Shown piece after piece: positions 26,278 through 35,181 of a stretch of DNA of 64,000 nt. The DNA is taken from the NCBI GenBank assembly GCA_016709865.1, contig JADJLX010000001.1, forward strand, positions 368,765-432,764, written 5' to 3'. The stretch's first letter is position 1. Every line of letters begins with the position of its first letter. The notes under the pieces are model-generated. The model saw nothing but the letters and a program-made list of their open reading frames with translations. It was not told the DNA's origin and searched no databases. The DNA is from Bacteroidales bacterium (GTDB lineage Bacteria; Bacteroidota; Bacteroidia; Bacteroidales; VadinHA17). The translations under genes and the position numbers were made by a program.

Positions 26278-26293
26278 TGTTCCACGTGGAACA
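26278..26293. promoter_or_regulatory. parS-like ParB-binding site (perfect palindrome)
   Basis: TGTTCCACGTGGAACA is a perfect 16-bp palindrome that fits the parS consensus TGTTNCACGTGNAACA. It lies between mnmG and ade, 2 bp after the mnmG stop. A second site of the same type, 14 of 16, is found 3.7 kb away at 22586. Confidence 0.75.
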
Positions 26294-26295
26294 TT

Positions 26296-28170
26296 TTATC
26301 GACCGAGATACATTAATAAAATATTGACATCAGATGGTGAAACTCCACTGATCCTTCCTGCCTGTCCAATATTTGCAGGCTTTATCTTCTTAAGCTTTTG
26401 CCTGCCTTCTGTAGAAATTGAAACAAGCTCTGTATAGTCTAGATCATCCGGAATTTTCAAATCTTCGAGTCTTTTAATTTTATCTGCTACAATTTTTTCT
26501 CTAACTATATAGCCCTCATACTTGATCTTTATCTCAGCCGATTCTGCAATCTCCTGAAACCTCTTCGATCTGTATGCTTTAAGTTCTGTTCCTCCTTCCA
26601 AAACCTTTAGCAAAGAACCTATTTGTATCTGCGGACGAGCAGCAAGATTAACTGCTTTTACTTTTTGAGAAATAGTGTTTGTTTCAACACTATTCAAAAA
26701 ATCATTAACATCATGCGGACTTACACTTGTTGTATTTAAGAACTCAATGATCTCTGATATCATTTCTTCCTTTTCATTCAGCCGTTCAACCCTTTCAGCT
26801 GAAGCAGTTCCAAGTTCAAACGCCTTTCTTGTTAATCTTTCATCCGCATTGTCCTGTCTCAGCAAAATCCTGTATTCTGCTCTTGATGTAAACATTCTGT
26901 ATGGTTCATCAACACCTTTCGTAACAAGATCGTCAATAAGTACTCCAATATATGATTCTTCCCTTCCAAGTACAAACGGTTCCTTATTTCTTAATTTTAA
27001 TACTGAATTTATGCCTGCCATTATACCCTGAGCTGCGGCCTCTTCATAACCGGTAGTTCCGTTTATTTGTCCGGCGAAATATAGATTTGAGATCCTTTTT
27101 GTTTCGAGTGTGTGCTTCAACTGAGTTGGCTGAAAGAAGTCATACTCGATGGCATATCCCGGCCTGAACATCTCAACTTTTTCCATCCCCTTTACTTTTC
27201 TCAGCGCTTTCAGCTGTACTTCGAGAGGAAGGCTGCTGGAAAATCCATTAATATAATATTCTATAGTATCAAGACCTTCCGGTTCTATGAACAACTGATG
27301 TGAGGTTTTATCTTTAAACGTAACAATTTTGTCTTCCACGCTTGGACAATATCTTGGACCACGTCCTTTTATCCTTCCCGTGAAAAGAGGACTAAATTCC
27401 AATCCTTTCCTTAATTCATCATGTACCTCTTCATTAGTATGAGTCAGGAAACAACTTCGCTGCTCGGGAATTTTGCTCTCATCATCAAGATATGAAAATG
27501 TTCTTCCTTCTTCATCTCCTTTTTGCTCAGTCATAACAGAAAAATCAACACTTCTTCCATCAATCCTGGCACTGGTTCCAGTTTTCATTCTCTCGACAGT
27601 AAAACCTAATTGCTCCAGTTGCTCGCTTAAACCTGTCGATTCCTGATCCCCGGATCTTCCTCCTTTAATCTTTGAAAAACCAATATGCATCAATCCGTTC
27701 AGGAATGTGCCATTAGTAAGGATCACAGCTGAAGCATAAAACTTCGTCCCAAACGATGTTTCAACCCCAATGACTTTATCATCTTCTATAATCAGCTTTT
27801 TAGCCTGCTCCTGCCAGATACCCAGATTTTCTGTCTGTTCCAGAACCCTTCTCCATTCGACAGTAAATTTCTGTCGGTCGCATTGTGCTCTAGGACTCCA
27901 CATAGCAGGACCTTTTGACCGGTTCAGCATTCTGAACTGGATCATGCTGCGGTCGGTTACCAATCCGCTCATCCCCCCCAACGCATCAATTTCCCGTACA
28001 ATCTGGCCCTTTGCTATTCCGCCCATAGCAGGATTACATGACATCTGTGCAAGTTTAGTCATGTCCATAGTTATAAGCAGCGTCCTTGCCCCCATCACAG
28101 CTGCCGCATGAGCAGCCTCACAACCGGCATGTCCACCGCCAACAACAATAATATCGTATTTATAATCCAT
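26296..28170 (-). CDS. mnmG: tRNA uridine 5-carboxymethylaminomethyl modification enzyme MnmG (GidA)
   Basis: FAD-dependent tRNA modification enzyme of 624 residues that, with MnmE, places the carboxymethylaminomethyl group on wobble uridine. The dinucleotide fold is at the N-terminus ([12 protein letters not shown], residues 8-19); the conserved [12 protein letters not shown] segment (about 44-55), [13 protein letters not shown] and [11 protein letters not shown] (about 360) are present. It starts inside the end of ybeY (overlap 11 bp), so it is translationally coupled. In many bacteria this gene lies near the replication origin, which agrees with the flanking parS-like sites. Confidence 0.97.
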   Translation of the reverse strand: MDYKYDIIVVGGGHAGCEAAHAAAVMGARTLLITMDMTKLAQMSCNPAMGGIAKGQIVREIDALGGMSGLVTDRSMIQFRMLNRSKGPAMWSPRAQCDRQKFTVEWRRVLEQTENLGIWQEQAKKLIIEDDKVIGVETSFGTKFYASAVILTNGTFLNGLMHIGFSKIKGGRSGDQESTGLSEQLEQLGFTVERMKTGTSARIDGRSVDFSVMTEQKGDEEGRTFSYLDDESKIPEQRSCFLTHTNEEVHDELRKGLEFSPLFTGRIKGRGPRYCPSVEDKIVTFKDKTSHQLFIEPEGLDTIEYYINGFSSSLPLEVQLKALRKVKGMEKVEMFRPGYAIEYDFFQPTQLKHTLETKRISNLYFAGQINGTTGYEEAAAQGIMAGINSVLKLRNKEPFVLGREESYIGVLIDDLVTKGVDEPYRMFTSRAEYRILLRQDNADERLTRKAFELGTASAERVERLNEKEEMISEIIEFLNTTSVSPHDVNDFLNSVETNTISQKVKAVNLAARPQIQIGSLLKVLEGGTELKAYRSKRFQEIAESAEIKIKYEGYIVREKIVADKIKRLEDLKIPDDLDYTELVSISTEGRQKLKKIKPANIGQAGRISGVSPSDVNILLMYLGR

Positions 28171-28594
28171 TATACTTACTTCTCAACATTTCCAACCAGA
28201 AATCTTCCTGACTTCTCATTTCTTCCCTCAAATCTTCAGTCTTATCATCATATCCAATCAGGTGAAGCACTCCATGTATTATCACCCTCTTTATCTCTTC
28301 ATTCAAACTAACATTATAGTTCATGGCATTCTCTTTAACTGAATCAAGACTTATATAAACCTCTCCGTTTATCAGTTGATCTTCATTATAGTTAAATGTT
28401 ATAACATCTGTGTAATAATCATGTTCAAGAAACTGAACATTAATTTTTCTAAGATCTTCATCGTTCGTTACAATAAAATTAAGGTCACCTGAAATTTTTC
28501 CTTCTTTCGCGATGACCTCATGCAGTATCCTTGTAACTTTTCGCCAGTTTCTAATTCTGAAACCAGTATTGTCGTAATAAATCTTTATGCTCAA
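28160..28594 (-). CDS. ybeY: Endoribonuclease YbeY (rRNA maturation factor)
   Basis: Metalloenzyme of 144 residues needed for 16S rRNA 3'-end processing and ribosome quality control. The zinc motif reads [11 protein letters not shown] (about residues 110-120). In the textbook form it is HGxLHLxGYDH, so the third ligand position holds Asp instead of His. The gene overlaps both neighbours (4 bp with the anti-sigma-type gene, 11 bp with mnmG), indicating one transcript. Confidence 0.9.
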   Translation of the reverse strand: MSIKIYYDNTGFRIRNWRKVTRILHEVIAKEGKISGDLNFIVTNDEDLRKINVQFLEHDYYTDVITFNYNEDQLINGEVYISLDSVKENAMNYNVSLNEEIKRVIIHGVLHLIGYDDKTEDLREEMRSQEDFWLEMLRSKYNGL

Positions 28595-28995
28595 GAGACA
28601 ATGTTTATAAATATCATTGTAACGGTACTGCCCTTTTTACTAAACTTTATTTTATCTGCAAGCCTGGACATAAGAAAAACACCACGTCCGTTAAGTTCTT
28701 CCCTGTTTTCCGGTATTGTCGGATCCGGTACATTTTCCGGTATGAATCCTTTTCCCTCGTCGGAGATTTTAATCTTTAATTGATTTTTTACAAACGCAAT
28801 TTCAACATGTACCATTTTCATAGGATCAGACTGGTTTCCATGAAGAATTGCATTGTTAACACCTTCAAGTGTAGAAACAAGTATTTTGCCATAGTTCTCC
28901 TGAGAAATCCCGAGGTCAGAAGTTACCTCATCAATTGCTTTTTCAACAATTCTAAGGCTTCCCAGCTTTGATTCCAATTTCAACTTTTTATACAT
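28591..28995 (-). CDS. RsbW-like anti-sigma / serine-protein kinase ATPase
   Basis: Stand-alone GHKL ATPase domain of 134 residues. The N-box is EGVNNAILHGN, G1 is DEGKGF and G2 region GRGVFLMSRLAD. Family members such as RsbW and SpoIIAB bind and inhibit sigma factors or phosphorylate anti-anti-sigma proteins. No partner gene is adjacent; the neighbours are a LytM-type gene and ybeY. The start at 28995 leaves 58 bp to the upstream gene; a start at 29067 would overlap that gene and is not favoured. Confidence 0.85.
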   Translation of the reverse strand: MYKKLKLESKLGSLRIVEKAIDEVTSDLGISQENYGKILVSTLEGVNNAILHGNQSDPMKMVHVEIAFVKNQLKIKISDEGKGFIPENVPDPTIPENREELNGRGVFLMSRLADKIKFSKKGSTVTMIFINIVS

Positions 28996-29053
28996 ACTCC
29001 TGTTTATGCACTCCTTTATACTGAATAAAGTTCTAATTGTTACAAAATAGGTG

Positions 29054-30229
29054 CTATTTTTTTGCAATCCAGCTTTCAGGATCCTGATACTTTGTTTCTA
29101 CTATCATGAACTTAAGTATAGCATTATTACTGTTTCCCGGATCAGCATATACATCTCCTATCTCCTGCTTTGTTGCAACTTTGTCACCAGTTTTAACCTT
29201 TACATTTACCAGATTTGTATAAACCGAATAATATTTGCCATGACGGATAATTACCGTCATGTTAGCTCCTGTGATCGCAAAAATTCTCGCAACTTCGCCC
29301 TGGAAAACAGACCTTGCTGATGTTTTTCCTGAACTAGTTATTTCTATTCCTATATTTTCTTCTGTAACATTCTTTAATACAGCATTTTGATGTACTCCGA
29401 AAGAACTTGTAATGATTCCTTTTTCTACCGGCCATGGCAAGCGCCCTTTATTTTCAGCAAAATTCTCACCTATCAGCTTTTGCTCAGGTGTGATATCCGT
29501 CTTAACTGCTTTTTTTCTTTCTTCCTCAATTAATCTGGCTATTTCCTTTTCTATTTTTTGAGCTATTCTTTTCTTTTCATCCAGATCTTTTCTTAGCTGC
29601 TTTTCCCTATTTGATAAAGATTTTACCATTCTCTGCTTCTTCTGCTGCTCACTTAACAGCAAAGACTTCTGTTGTTCTTCCTTTGACTTCAGATCTGATA
29701 ACCTGTAAAGGTCGTTTTGCAACTTAAGTTTTGAACTTTCTATTTGTGATTTCAGTTCCAGGATTATTTCCGATTCCCTTCTTCTGAACTTTGTAACCTG
29801 CTGTAAATATTTTAAGCGTTTATATCCCTGATTAAAATCCCTGGCAGAAAGTATGTAAACCAGATCAGGATTTCCTTTTTTCTGTCTGTATGAATTAGTA
29901 ACCGCTCTGGCATAATCCTCTTTCAAAGCTATTAGATCCTTCTCCATCATTTCGATAGCAAGGGTGTTTAAGGAAATTCTTTCATTCACCAGGGAAATCT
30001 CCTGCCGCATGCCGCTAATTACTGATTCACGAAGTATAACTTTACTACCAATAATCTTAACAGCATTCATGCTTTCACTTTTCTCCCTGGCAGTAGTCTG
30101 AAGGAGATTATCGACGTAGGCAATCTCTTCAAGAGTTTTCTTTCTCGTAGATTCCAATTCAGCCTTTGTCTGACCAGAAAGACCTGTTGAGATGAGTGTC
30201 AAAAAAAGAATCAGCCTAAAATGCTTCAT
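29054..30229 (-). CDS. EnvC/NlpD-like coiled-coil LytM-domain protein
   Basis: Exported protein of 391 residues: signal peptide (1-19), long coiled coil (about 22-250) and a C-terminal LytM (M23) domain (about 270-391). The domain looks non-catalytic. Where active M23 enzymes have HxxxD and HxH metal ligands, this protein reads ENIGIEIT and RHGKYYSVYTNL, which keeps one histidine only. This is the pattern of EnvC, which activates cell-wall amidases at the division site. The gene overlaps the DUF4292 lipoprotein by 4 bp. Confidence 0.88.
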   Translation of the reverse strand: MKHFRLILFLTLISTGLSGQTKAELESTRKKTLEEIAYVDNLLQTTAREKSESMNAVKIIGSKVILRESVISGMRQEISLVNERISLNTLAIEMMEKDLIALKEDYARAVTNSYRQKKGNPDLVYILSARDFNQGYKRLKYLQQVTKFRRRESEIILELKSQIESSKLKLQNDLYRLSDLKSKEEQQKSLLLSEQQKKQRMVKSLSNREKQLRKDLDEKKRIAQKIEKEIARLIEEERKKAVKTDITPEQKLIGENFAENKGRLPWPVEKGIITSSFGVHQNAVLKNVTEENIGIEITSSGKTSARSVFQGEVARIFAITGANMTVIIRHGKYYSVYTNLVNVKVKTGDKVATKQEIGDVYADPGNSNNAILKFMIVETKYQDPESWIAKK

Positions 30230-30981
30230 AACAGTTCTACAAGTTCATAGTTATTTCCATGAATAAATTCAATATTGCCATTCCAGGGATATTCCATCTT
30301 ATCAATCCTAATGTTAACATTCATCTCTGAATAATCAATATTGATAATTGAAGGAAAGAAAATACCCGCCACACTGAGAAACTTTCCAAATTTAATTACT
30401 GCAGGATTATTGCTATTACTGCTTTCCCTTGAAACAGCAATAACCTTTGCATTTTTACAATCAATTACATATCTGATCTTATTTCCTGCTATTGCGGTAT
30501 TAATAACTGTCTCTCCCTTAATGCATTCATTATCAAGCTGATTGCCGTTTTTATCTATAAAATCTCCCAGCATAACAGGCAGTATTTCCGGTACAATTCC
30601 ATACTTTCTTCCCGCGTTACCCGGTCTCCCGAAAAATAGTTTTCTGTTAATCCTGTCATTAATAAGAATTGTGTCGTTGGTAAAATAAATTCGTGCAGCT
30701 TCTATTCCTGTTTTACTTCTTAAGCTAATAAGAAATGTATCTGGATATATAAACTTAATTGTGGCCAGAAAGCTCTCTTTTGCACCATTCGTGACAACAT
30801 CAATCCGTGCTTTATTAATAAAAAAATTATGTGCTGTAAGGTTTTGATTTACAACTAATTTTTCAATTGCTTTCCAGTTTGTTTCTCCTGAAACTTTGAA
30901 ATCCGATCTTTCTGCCTTTTGAAATACAGAACAACCGGTTGAGACAAATACGACTGATAATATGAATATTACTTTATACAA
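30226..30981 (-). CDS. DUF4292 lipoprotein
   Basis: Lipoprotein of 251 residues with lipobox STGC (Cys at residue 17). The rest is a beta-rich domain similar to the DUF4292 family restricted to Bacteroidota; the fold resembles LolA/LolB-type lipoprotein carriers, but I can only state the likeness. It is placed between a TPR lipoprotein (overlap with its longest reading) and the LytM protein, a conserved Bacteroidota arrangement suggesting a joint role in envelope biogenesis. Confidence 0.85.
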   Translation of the reverse strand: MYKVIFILSVVFVSTGCSVFQKAERSDFKVSGETNWKAIEKLVVNQNLTAHNFFINKARIDVVTNGAKESFLATIKFIYPDTFLISLRSKTGIEAARIYFTNDTILINDRINRKLFFGRPGNAGRKYGIVPEILPVMLGDFIDKNGNQLDNECIKGETVINTAIAGNKIRYVIDCKNAKVIAVSRESSNSNNPAVIKFGKFLSVAGIFFPSIINIDYSEMNVNIRIDKMEYPWNGNIEFIHGNNYELVELL

Positions 30982-32687
30982 TTCGCTATTTCATTATTCA
31001 AATCATTCTTTCCAGCATCGAGCTTTATTGCAATATTCCAGTTTAGAACAGCATCTTTACATTTATCTTGCTTCTTCAAAATATAACCATAATGCTCATA
31101 CCATTCTGCACTTGGCTTATCACCGCTGCCAATAATAGTCTCCATAATCCTAGCTGCTTCTTTCAGCTTTCCACGCTTATAAAGGACCCAGGCATATGTA
31201 TCAAGAAAAGTATTGTTTGTACTCTCTTTTTCGATCACTCTCCTTGCCATTTCTTCAGCTTCCTTAAGCTTTAAATTCTGCTCAGCCAGATAATATGCAT
31301 AGTTATTCAGTATTGTAAGGTCCTCACTATTCATACCAATGGCCTGATCAAATACAGCGAACGATTTAGTATAATCTTTCATTTTATAATACAGGTCTGC
31401 CCTGAGCGTGAGCACCTGCAAAAGGTATTCATTGTTATCCCCCGCCAGAATTTCAGCCTTTCTTAACTCTTCAAGAGCAATCTCATATTTTTTTGTTTCG
31501 ATAGCCCCTGTTGCGTATAGAATTTTAGCCAGAAATGACATATTAAACAAAGATGCACATTCCTCTCCCCTGCGTGTTAGTTTCTCATAATCATTTAATT
31601 GTAAATAGACAAGCAGAAGCTTCTCCCAGGCATAATAATTCTCTTTTCTTACTTTAATGATTTCTTCGAGGCGGGTTGCGGCTTCATTAAGTCTTTCCTG
31701 ACTAATAAGCAACTCCGGACGTAACAACGGTATTATATCATCATCCTTATAATTTGCTTCCAGTATCATTAAAGATAACATCAGCTTACCCTGTTGATCA
31801 TTATTAAGATCGGGCAGTTCCACAATACGTGCCAGCAGGGAAATTTTATCTTCTTTGACCACATTAGCATTAAGAATTACAGTACTCAGAAAAACGAACA
31901 ACTCATCATAGCTTTTCTCCGTGATCAGAAAATCACATAGTGACAATTGTGTGGCTGCATTATCCGGGTTTCGCTCTATCAGACTGTTGTAAACATCCAG
32001 AGCCTCTTTTTTGTCACCTTTGCCTCTGTAAATCTCAGCAAGAAGTCCGTTATAAAGCAATTCATCGGGCTTCTGTTCAAGCATTTTTCTGGCCTTTACC
32101 AATGCTTCATCAAACCTGCCTGATGACATAAGGTTTCTTATAGCTGAAATAGTTGATGCATCATTTACACCGTACTTTTCATCAAAACTGTCGAAAATAG
32201 AAATAGCCTTATCAAAATTATTGTTCTCCGAATACAGGTTGCCCAGTGTCAGTTGCAGTTTATCATTATCCGGGAATGTTTTAACTGCCTTTTCATAATA
32301 AATTATAGCACTATCTATCTTCTTCTCCTGATAATACATCCCTGCCATCATCATAAGATACCATAGATTCTTATCATCAATATTAATAGCTTTTAAGGCA
32401 TACTTTTTACCGTTTGTCAGGTCGCCTCCGGCAACTACTATCTGAGCCATCTGATAATAAGCGGCATCACTTTCCGGATTAATCTTGACGCATTGTTCAA
32501 GATATTTTAATGCGTCTCCTCCGTTACCCAGCAATTTCTGCTTTAAGGCTTCCACAAAAACAAAATTAAATGCGGCCTCATCATACTTTTTCCCGGAAAC
32601 ATCAACAGGTAAAATCTTCCTGCTACAGGAAGTACCAGGTATGAGAACTGTTGCAATCAGTACGATATATAATAGTAACCTTTTCAT
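30969..32687 (-). CDS. Tetratricopeptide-repeat lipoprotein
   Basis: Lipoprotein of 572 residues with lipobox GTSC and an array of tetratricopeptide repeats along the whole length (for example AYYQMAQIVV, LWYLMMMAGMYYQEKKIDSA, LYNGLLAEIYRGKGDKKEA). TPR domains bind partner proteins. The start used is ATG 32687; a GTG at 32693 would add two residues. It is operonic with the upstream flippase (2 bp gap) and the DUF4292 lipoprotein, so it likely serves envelope or polysaccharide export. Confidence 0.88.
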   Translation of the reverse strand: MKRLLLYIVLIATVLIPGTSCSRKILPVDVSGKKYDEAAFNFVFVEALKQKLLGNGGDALKYLEQCVKINPESDAAYYQMAQIVVAGGDLTNGKKYALKAINIDDKNLWYLMMMAGMYYQEKKIDSAIIYYEKAVKTFPDNDKLQLTLGNLYSENNNFDKAISIFDSFDEKYGVNDASTISAIRNLMSSGRFDEALVKARKMLEQKPDELLYNGLLAEIYRGKGDKKEALDVYNSLIERNPDNAATQLSLCDFLITEKSYDELFVFLSTVILNANVVKEDKISLLARIVELPDLNNDQQGKLMLSLMILEANYKDDDIIPLLRPELLISQERLNEAATRLEEIIKVRKENYYAWEKLLLVYLQLNDYEKLTRRGEECASLFNMSFLAKILYATGAIETKKYEIALEELRKAEILAGDNNEYLLQVLTLRADLYYKMKDYTKSFAVFDQAIGMNSEDLTILNNYAYYLAEQNLKLKEAEEMARRVIEKESTNNTFLDTYAWVLYKRGKLKEAARIMETIIGSGDKPSAEWYEHYGYILKKQDKCKDAVLNWNIAIKLDAGKNDLNNEIANCIK

Positions 32688-32689
32688 AT

Positions 32690-34168
32690 TCACACCTTCT
32701 GCCTTCTAAAGAATATCGTTAATACTTTGTCCTTATATTCAGCAAACGCAATAAAAAACAATAACAAAACCGTATTTACTGAAAGTTCTGTAATAAGATT
32801 GGGATAATTAAAAAAGCAACTGAAAAGAACCATCCCTACCGCAATAATGAAATACGGAATAAAGCCAGCCATATTGTAATTTACCTTGTACCTTTTTTCA
32901 GCAAATACAAAAGACATAATAATCATTGTCCCATAAGAACCAATATGTGCCCATGCTGAAGCCATATATCCAAACTTTGGAATAAGCAGTACATTCATTG
33001 CTACAGTTATTACTGCACCAATGAGTGTTATATAAACAGCAAAACGGGTCATGTCGGTAAGTTTATACCAGATGCTATGATTTATATATATACCATAAAA
33101 CAAATATGCCATACTGATTATCGGTACAATATTCATTGCATCACGATAGTTTCTTCCCACAATATACTGTATACCTGATATATACAAATTAATACCGAGA
33201 TAAACTATCAGCATTATTATAATAAAGTATTTCATCACGAAAGCATAAGTTTCTTTCGCATCTGTATGTCTGGCTCTCTCAAAGAAAAAGGGTTCTGCAG
33301 CGAACCGGAACATCTGAATAAACAAAGCCATAAGTACTGCAATTTTGTAAGCAGCGCCATATTCTCCGACAACAGACAATCCTTCATCTCCTCCAATCAG
33401 CCTTCGCAGAAGAACTTTATCAAGAGCATCGTTTATCGAGCCGCTCACTCCTGCCAGCAGAAGAGGAAATGAATATAAAATCATCTTCTTCCAAATAGCA
33501 GTATCAAATACAAACTTAATCCTGAATATATATGGAGTTAGCATCAGGAGGGTGGTGAGGCTTGAAATAAGGTTTGCCACGAAAATATAACCGACTTTAT
33601 AATCAGGATTATATACAGTTCTAAACCAGCCGGTACTTCTCTCATAAATTCCCGGAGCTATTTTTAGCAGAAAAATTACAAGACCAAGAGTAACAAATAC
33701 GTTTATAATCTTAATTGCACTAAAAAGAATCGGTCTGTTTTCCTTCCTTAATCTTGCAAATGGTATTGCAGTAAAAGCGTCAACTGCAAGAATAGCTGCA
33801 AACATTCTGATATAGTCATGATTATTACTATAATTCATTGCAGCAGAGACCGGTACAATAAAAACGTTAACAAGAACAACAAACAAAGCTGATGTTATAA
33901 AAAGACTTATCAATGAAGTACTATAGACCTTATCAGCTTCCTCCTTCTTCTGAACAAACCTGAAAAAACCAGTCTCCATTCCGTATGTAAGAATGACCAG
34001 GAGAAGTACCATCCAGGCATAAAGTTCAGTGACTATTCCATAATCACTCTTTTCAATAAAAATACGGGTATAAAATGGTGTTAAGACAGCATAATGCAGG
34101 AACCTGGGCACAATGGTACCCATTCCATAAATTACAGTCTGACCCGCTAGTTTCCTGACTTCCTTCAC
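32690..34168 (-). CDS. Polysaccharide flippase (Wzx/MATE-like)
   Basis: Membrane protein of 492 residues with about 14 hydrophobic helices. It matches the polysaccharide-biosynthesis flippases that move lipid-linked sugars across the inner membrane (Wzx/MurJ-like MOP superfamily). The N-terminal GQTVIYGMGTIVPRFL and ETGFFRFVQK segments are typical. No glycosyltransferase is adjacent, so the substrate could be a lipid-linked glycan of any envelope pathway. It is the first gene of the nine-gene minus-strand run. Confidence 0.85.
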   Translation of the reverse strand: MKEVRKLAGQTVIYGMGTIVPRFLHYAVLTPFYTRIFIEKSDYGIVTELYAWMVLLLVILTYGMETGFFRFVQKKEEADKVYSTSLISLFITSALFVVLVNVFIVPVSAAMNYSNNHDYIRMFAAILAVDAFTAIPFARLRKENRPILFSAIKIINVFVTLGLVIFLLKIAPGIYERSTGWFRTVYNPDYKVGYIFVANLISSLTTLLMLTPYIFRIKFVFDTAIWKKMILYSFPLLLAGVSGSINDALDKVLLRRLIGGDEGLSVVGEYGAAYKIAVLMALFIQMFRFAAEPFFFERARHTDAKETYAFVMKYFIIIMLIVYLGINLYISGIQYIVGRNYRDAMNIVPIISMAYLFYGIYINHSIWYKLTDMTRFAVYITLIGAVITVAMNVLLIPKFGYMASAWAHIGSYGTMIIMSFVFAEKRYKVNYNMAGFIPYFIIAVGMVLFSCFFNYPNLITELSVNTVLLLFFIAFAEYKDKVLTIFFRRQKV

Positions 34169-34184
34169 CTCTTAATTTTGCTGA

Positions 34185-34192
34185 CAAATATA
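34185..34192 (-). promoter_or_regulatory. Promoter -7 element of flippase operon
   Basis: On the minus strand it reads TATATTTG, a full consensus match, 17 bp upstream of the flippase ATG at 34168. Confidence 0.5.
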
Positions 34193-34275
34193 CCGCTAAA
34201 GGGTTAATCCTCTAATCTCATAACTTGTTTTGGTTAAAATATTGCAATTTGAAAACCAATATTTTCGTGTATCGG

Positions 34276-34295
34276 GCAAAGTTAAATATCTTTGC
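34276..34295 (+). promoter_or_regulatory. Promoter -7 element within an inverted repeat
   Basis: TATCTTTG (34287-34294) is a consensus -7 element, and it is overlapped by the inverted repeat GCAAAG-N8-CTTTGC (34276-34281 and 34290-34295). The site precedes the cyclophilin gene by about 40 bp. It may be a regulator site or a coincidence. Confidence 0.45.
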
Positions 34296-34336
34296 ATTCA
34301 CATTTGCAGAACGTTATTAACCAAAATATTAATTTC

Positions 34337-35155
34337 ATGAACAGATTATTTAAGAAAACAATACTCTTCAGTATACTAGCTTTTCTTCTATCATGCAATG
34401 CGCCAGGGGGCAGTAATGAAAACACTGTGTTCGTTATGCAGACAACCCTTGGGAACATTAAAATAAGGCTATATGACGGAACACCTATTCACCGTGACAA
34501 TTTCATAAAGCTGATAAACAGCGGTGTATATGAAGGAATTTCTTTTCACAGGGTAATTAAAGATTTTATGATACAGGCAGGTGATCCGGAAACAAGACCA
34601 GCCAATTCTACGGCACTACCTGATTCTCTCAAGGAATATAGTATTCCGGCAGAATTCACAACACAGTATTTTCATAAAAAAGGGGCACTTGCTGCAGCAA
34701 GAGAAGGCAACGATGTAAATCCTGAAATGAGATCCTCCGGTACTCAGTTTTATATTGTTCAGGGTGTAAAATTCACTGATGATGAACTTAATGCTGCCGA
34801 ACAAAGAATTAATAATAATATTAAACAGGGACTATTCAACAGACTGTTAAGGGCAACATCAGACAGCCTTAAATCGGCAGGAAAAATTGTAACAGAAGGA
34901 GAAATTCAGGAAATTGCTTCGGTTAAAATGTTTGAATTTCTCACTACCAATAAAGATTATAAAATTCCGGAAGAACAACGTTCTGTATATAAAACTCTGG
35001 GAGGTACGCCCCGTCTCGACGCTACCTATACAGTATTCGGAGAAGTAATTGAAGGGCTTGAAGTAGTTGACAAAATTGCCGGTGTGCAAACCGATGCTGC
35101 AGACAAGCCAATAACTGATGTTAAAATCATTAAGATCAAAATTGTAAAGAACTAG
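34337..35155 (+). CDS. Cyclophilin-type peptidyl-prolyl isomerase, lipoprotein
   Basis: Periplasmic or surface lipoprotein of 272 residues with lipobox LLSC. The cyclophilin domain shows YEGISFHRVIKDFMIQAGDP, GALAAAREGN and SGTQFYIVQG, with the usual catalytic Arg in FHRV. An insertion of about 65 residues, probably helical, separates it from the closing YTVFGEVIEGLEVVDKIA. An upstream ATG reading is rejected because it lies within the promoter. It assists folding of envelope proteins. Confidence 0.9.
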   Translation: MNRLFKKTILFSILAFLLSCNAPGGSNENTVFVMQTTLGNIKIRLYDGTPIHRDNFIKLINSGVYEGISFHRVIKDFMIQAGDPETRPANSTALPDSLKEYSIPAEFTTQYFHKKGALAAAREGNDVNPEMRSSGTQFYIVQGVKFTDDELNAAEQRINNNIKQGLFNRLLRATSDSLKSAGKIVTEGEIQEIASVKMFEFLTTNKDYKIPEEQRSVYKTLGGTPRLDATYTVFGEVIEGLEVVDKIAGVQTDAADKPITDVKIIKIKIVKN

Positions 35156-35181
35156 TACTATCAAGTTTAAATATTAAAGTA

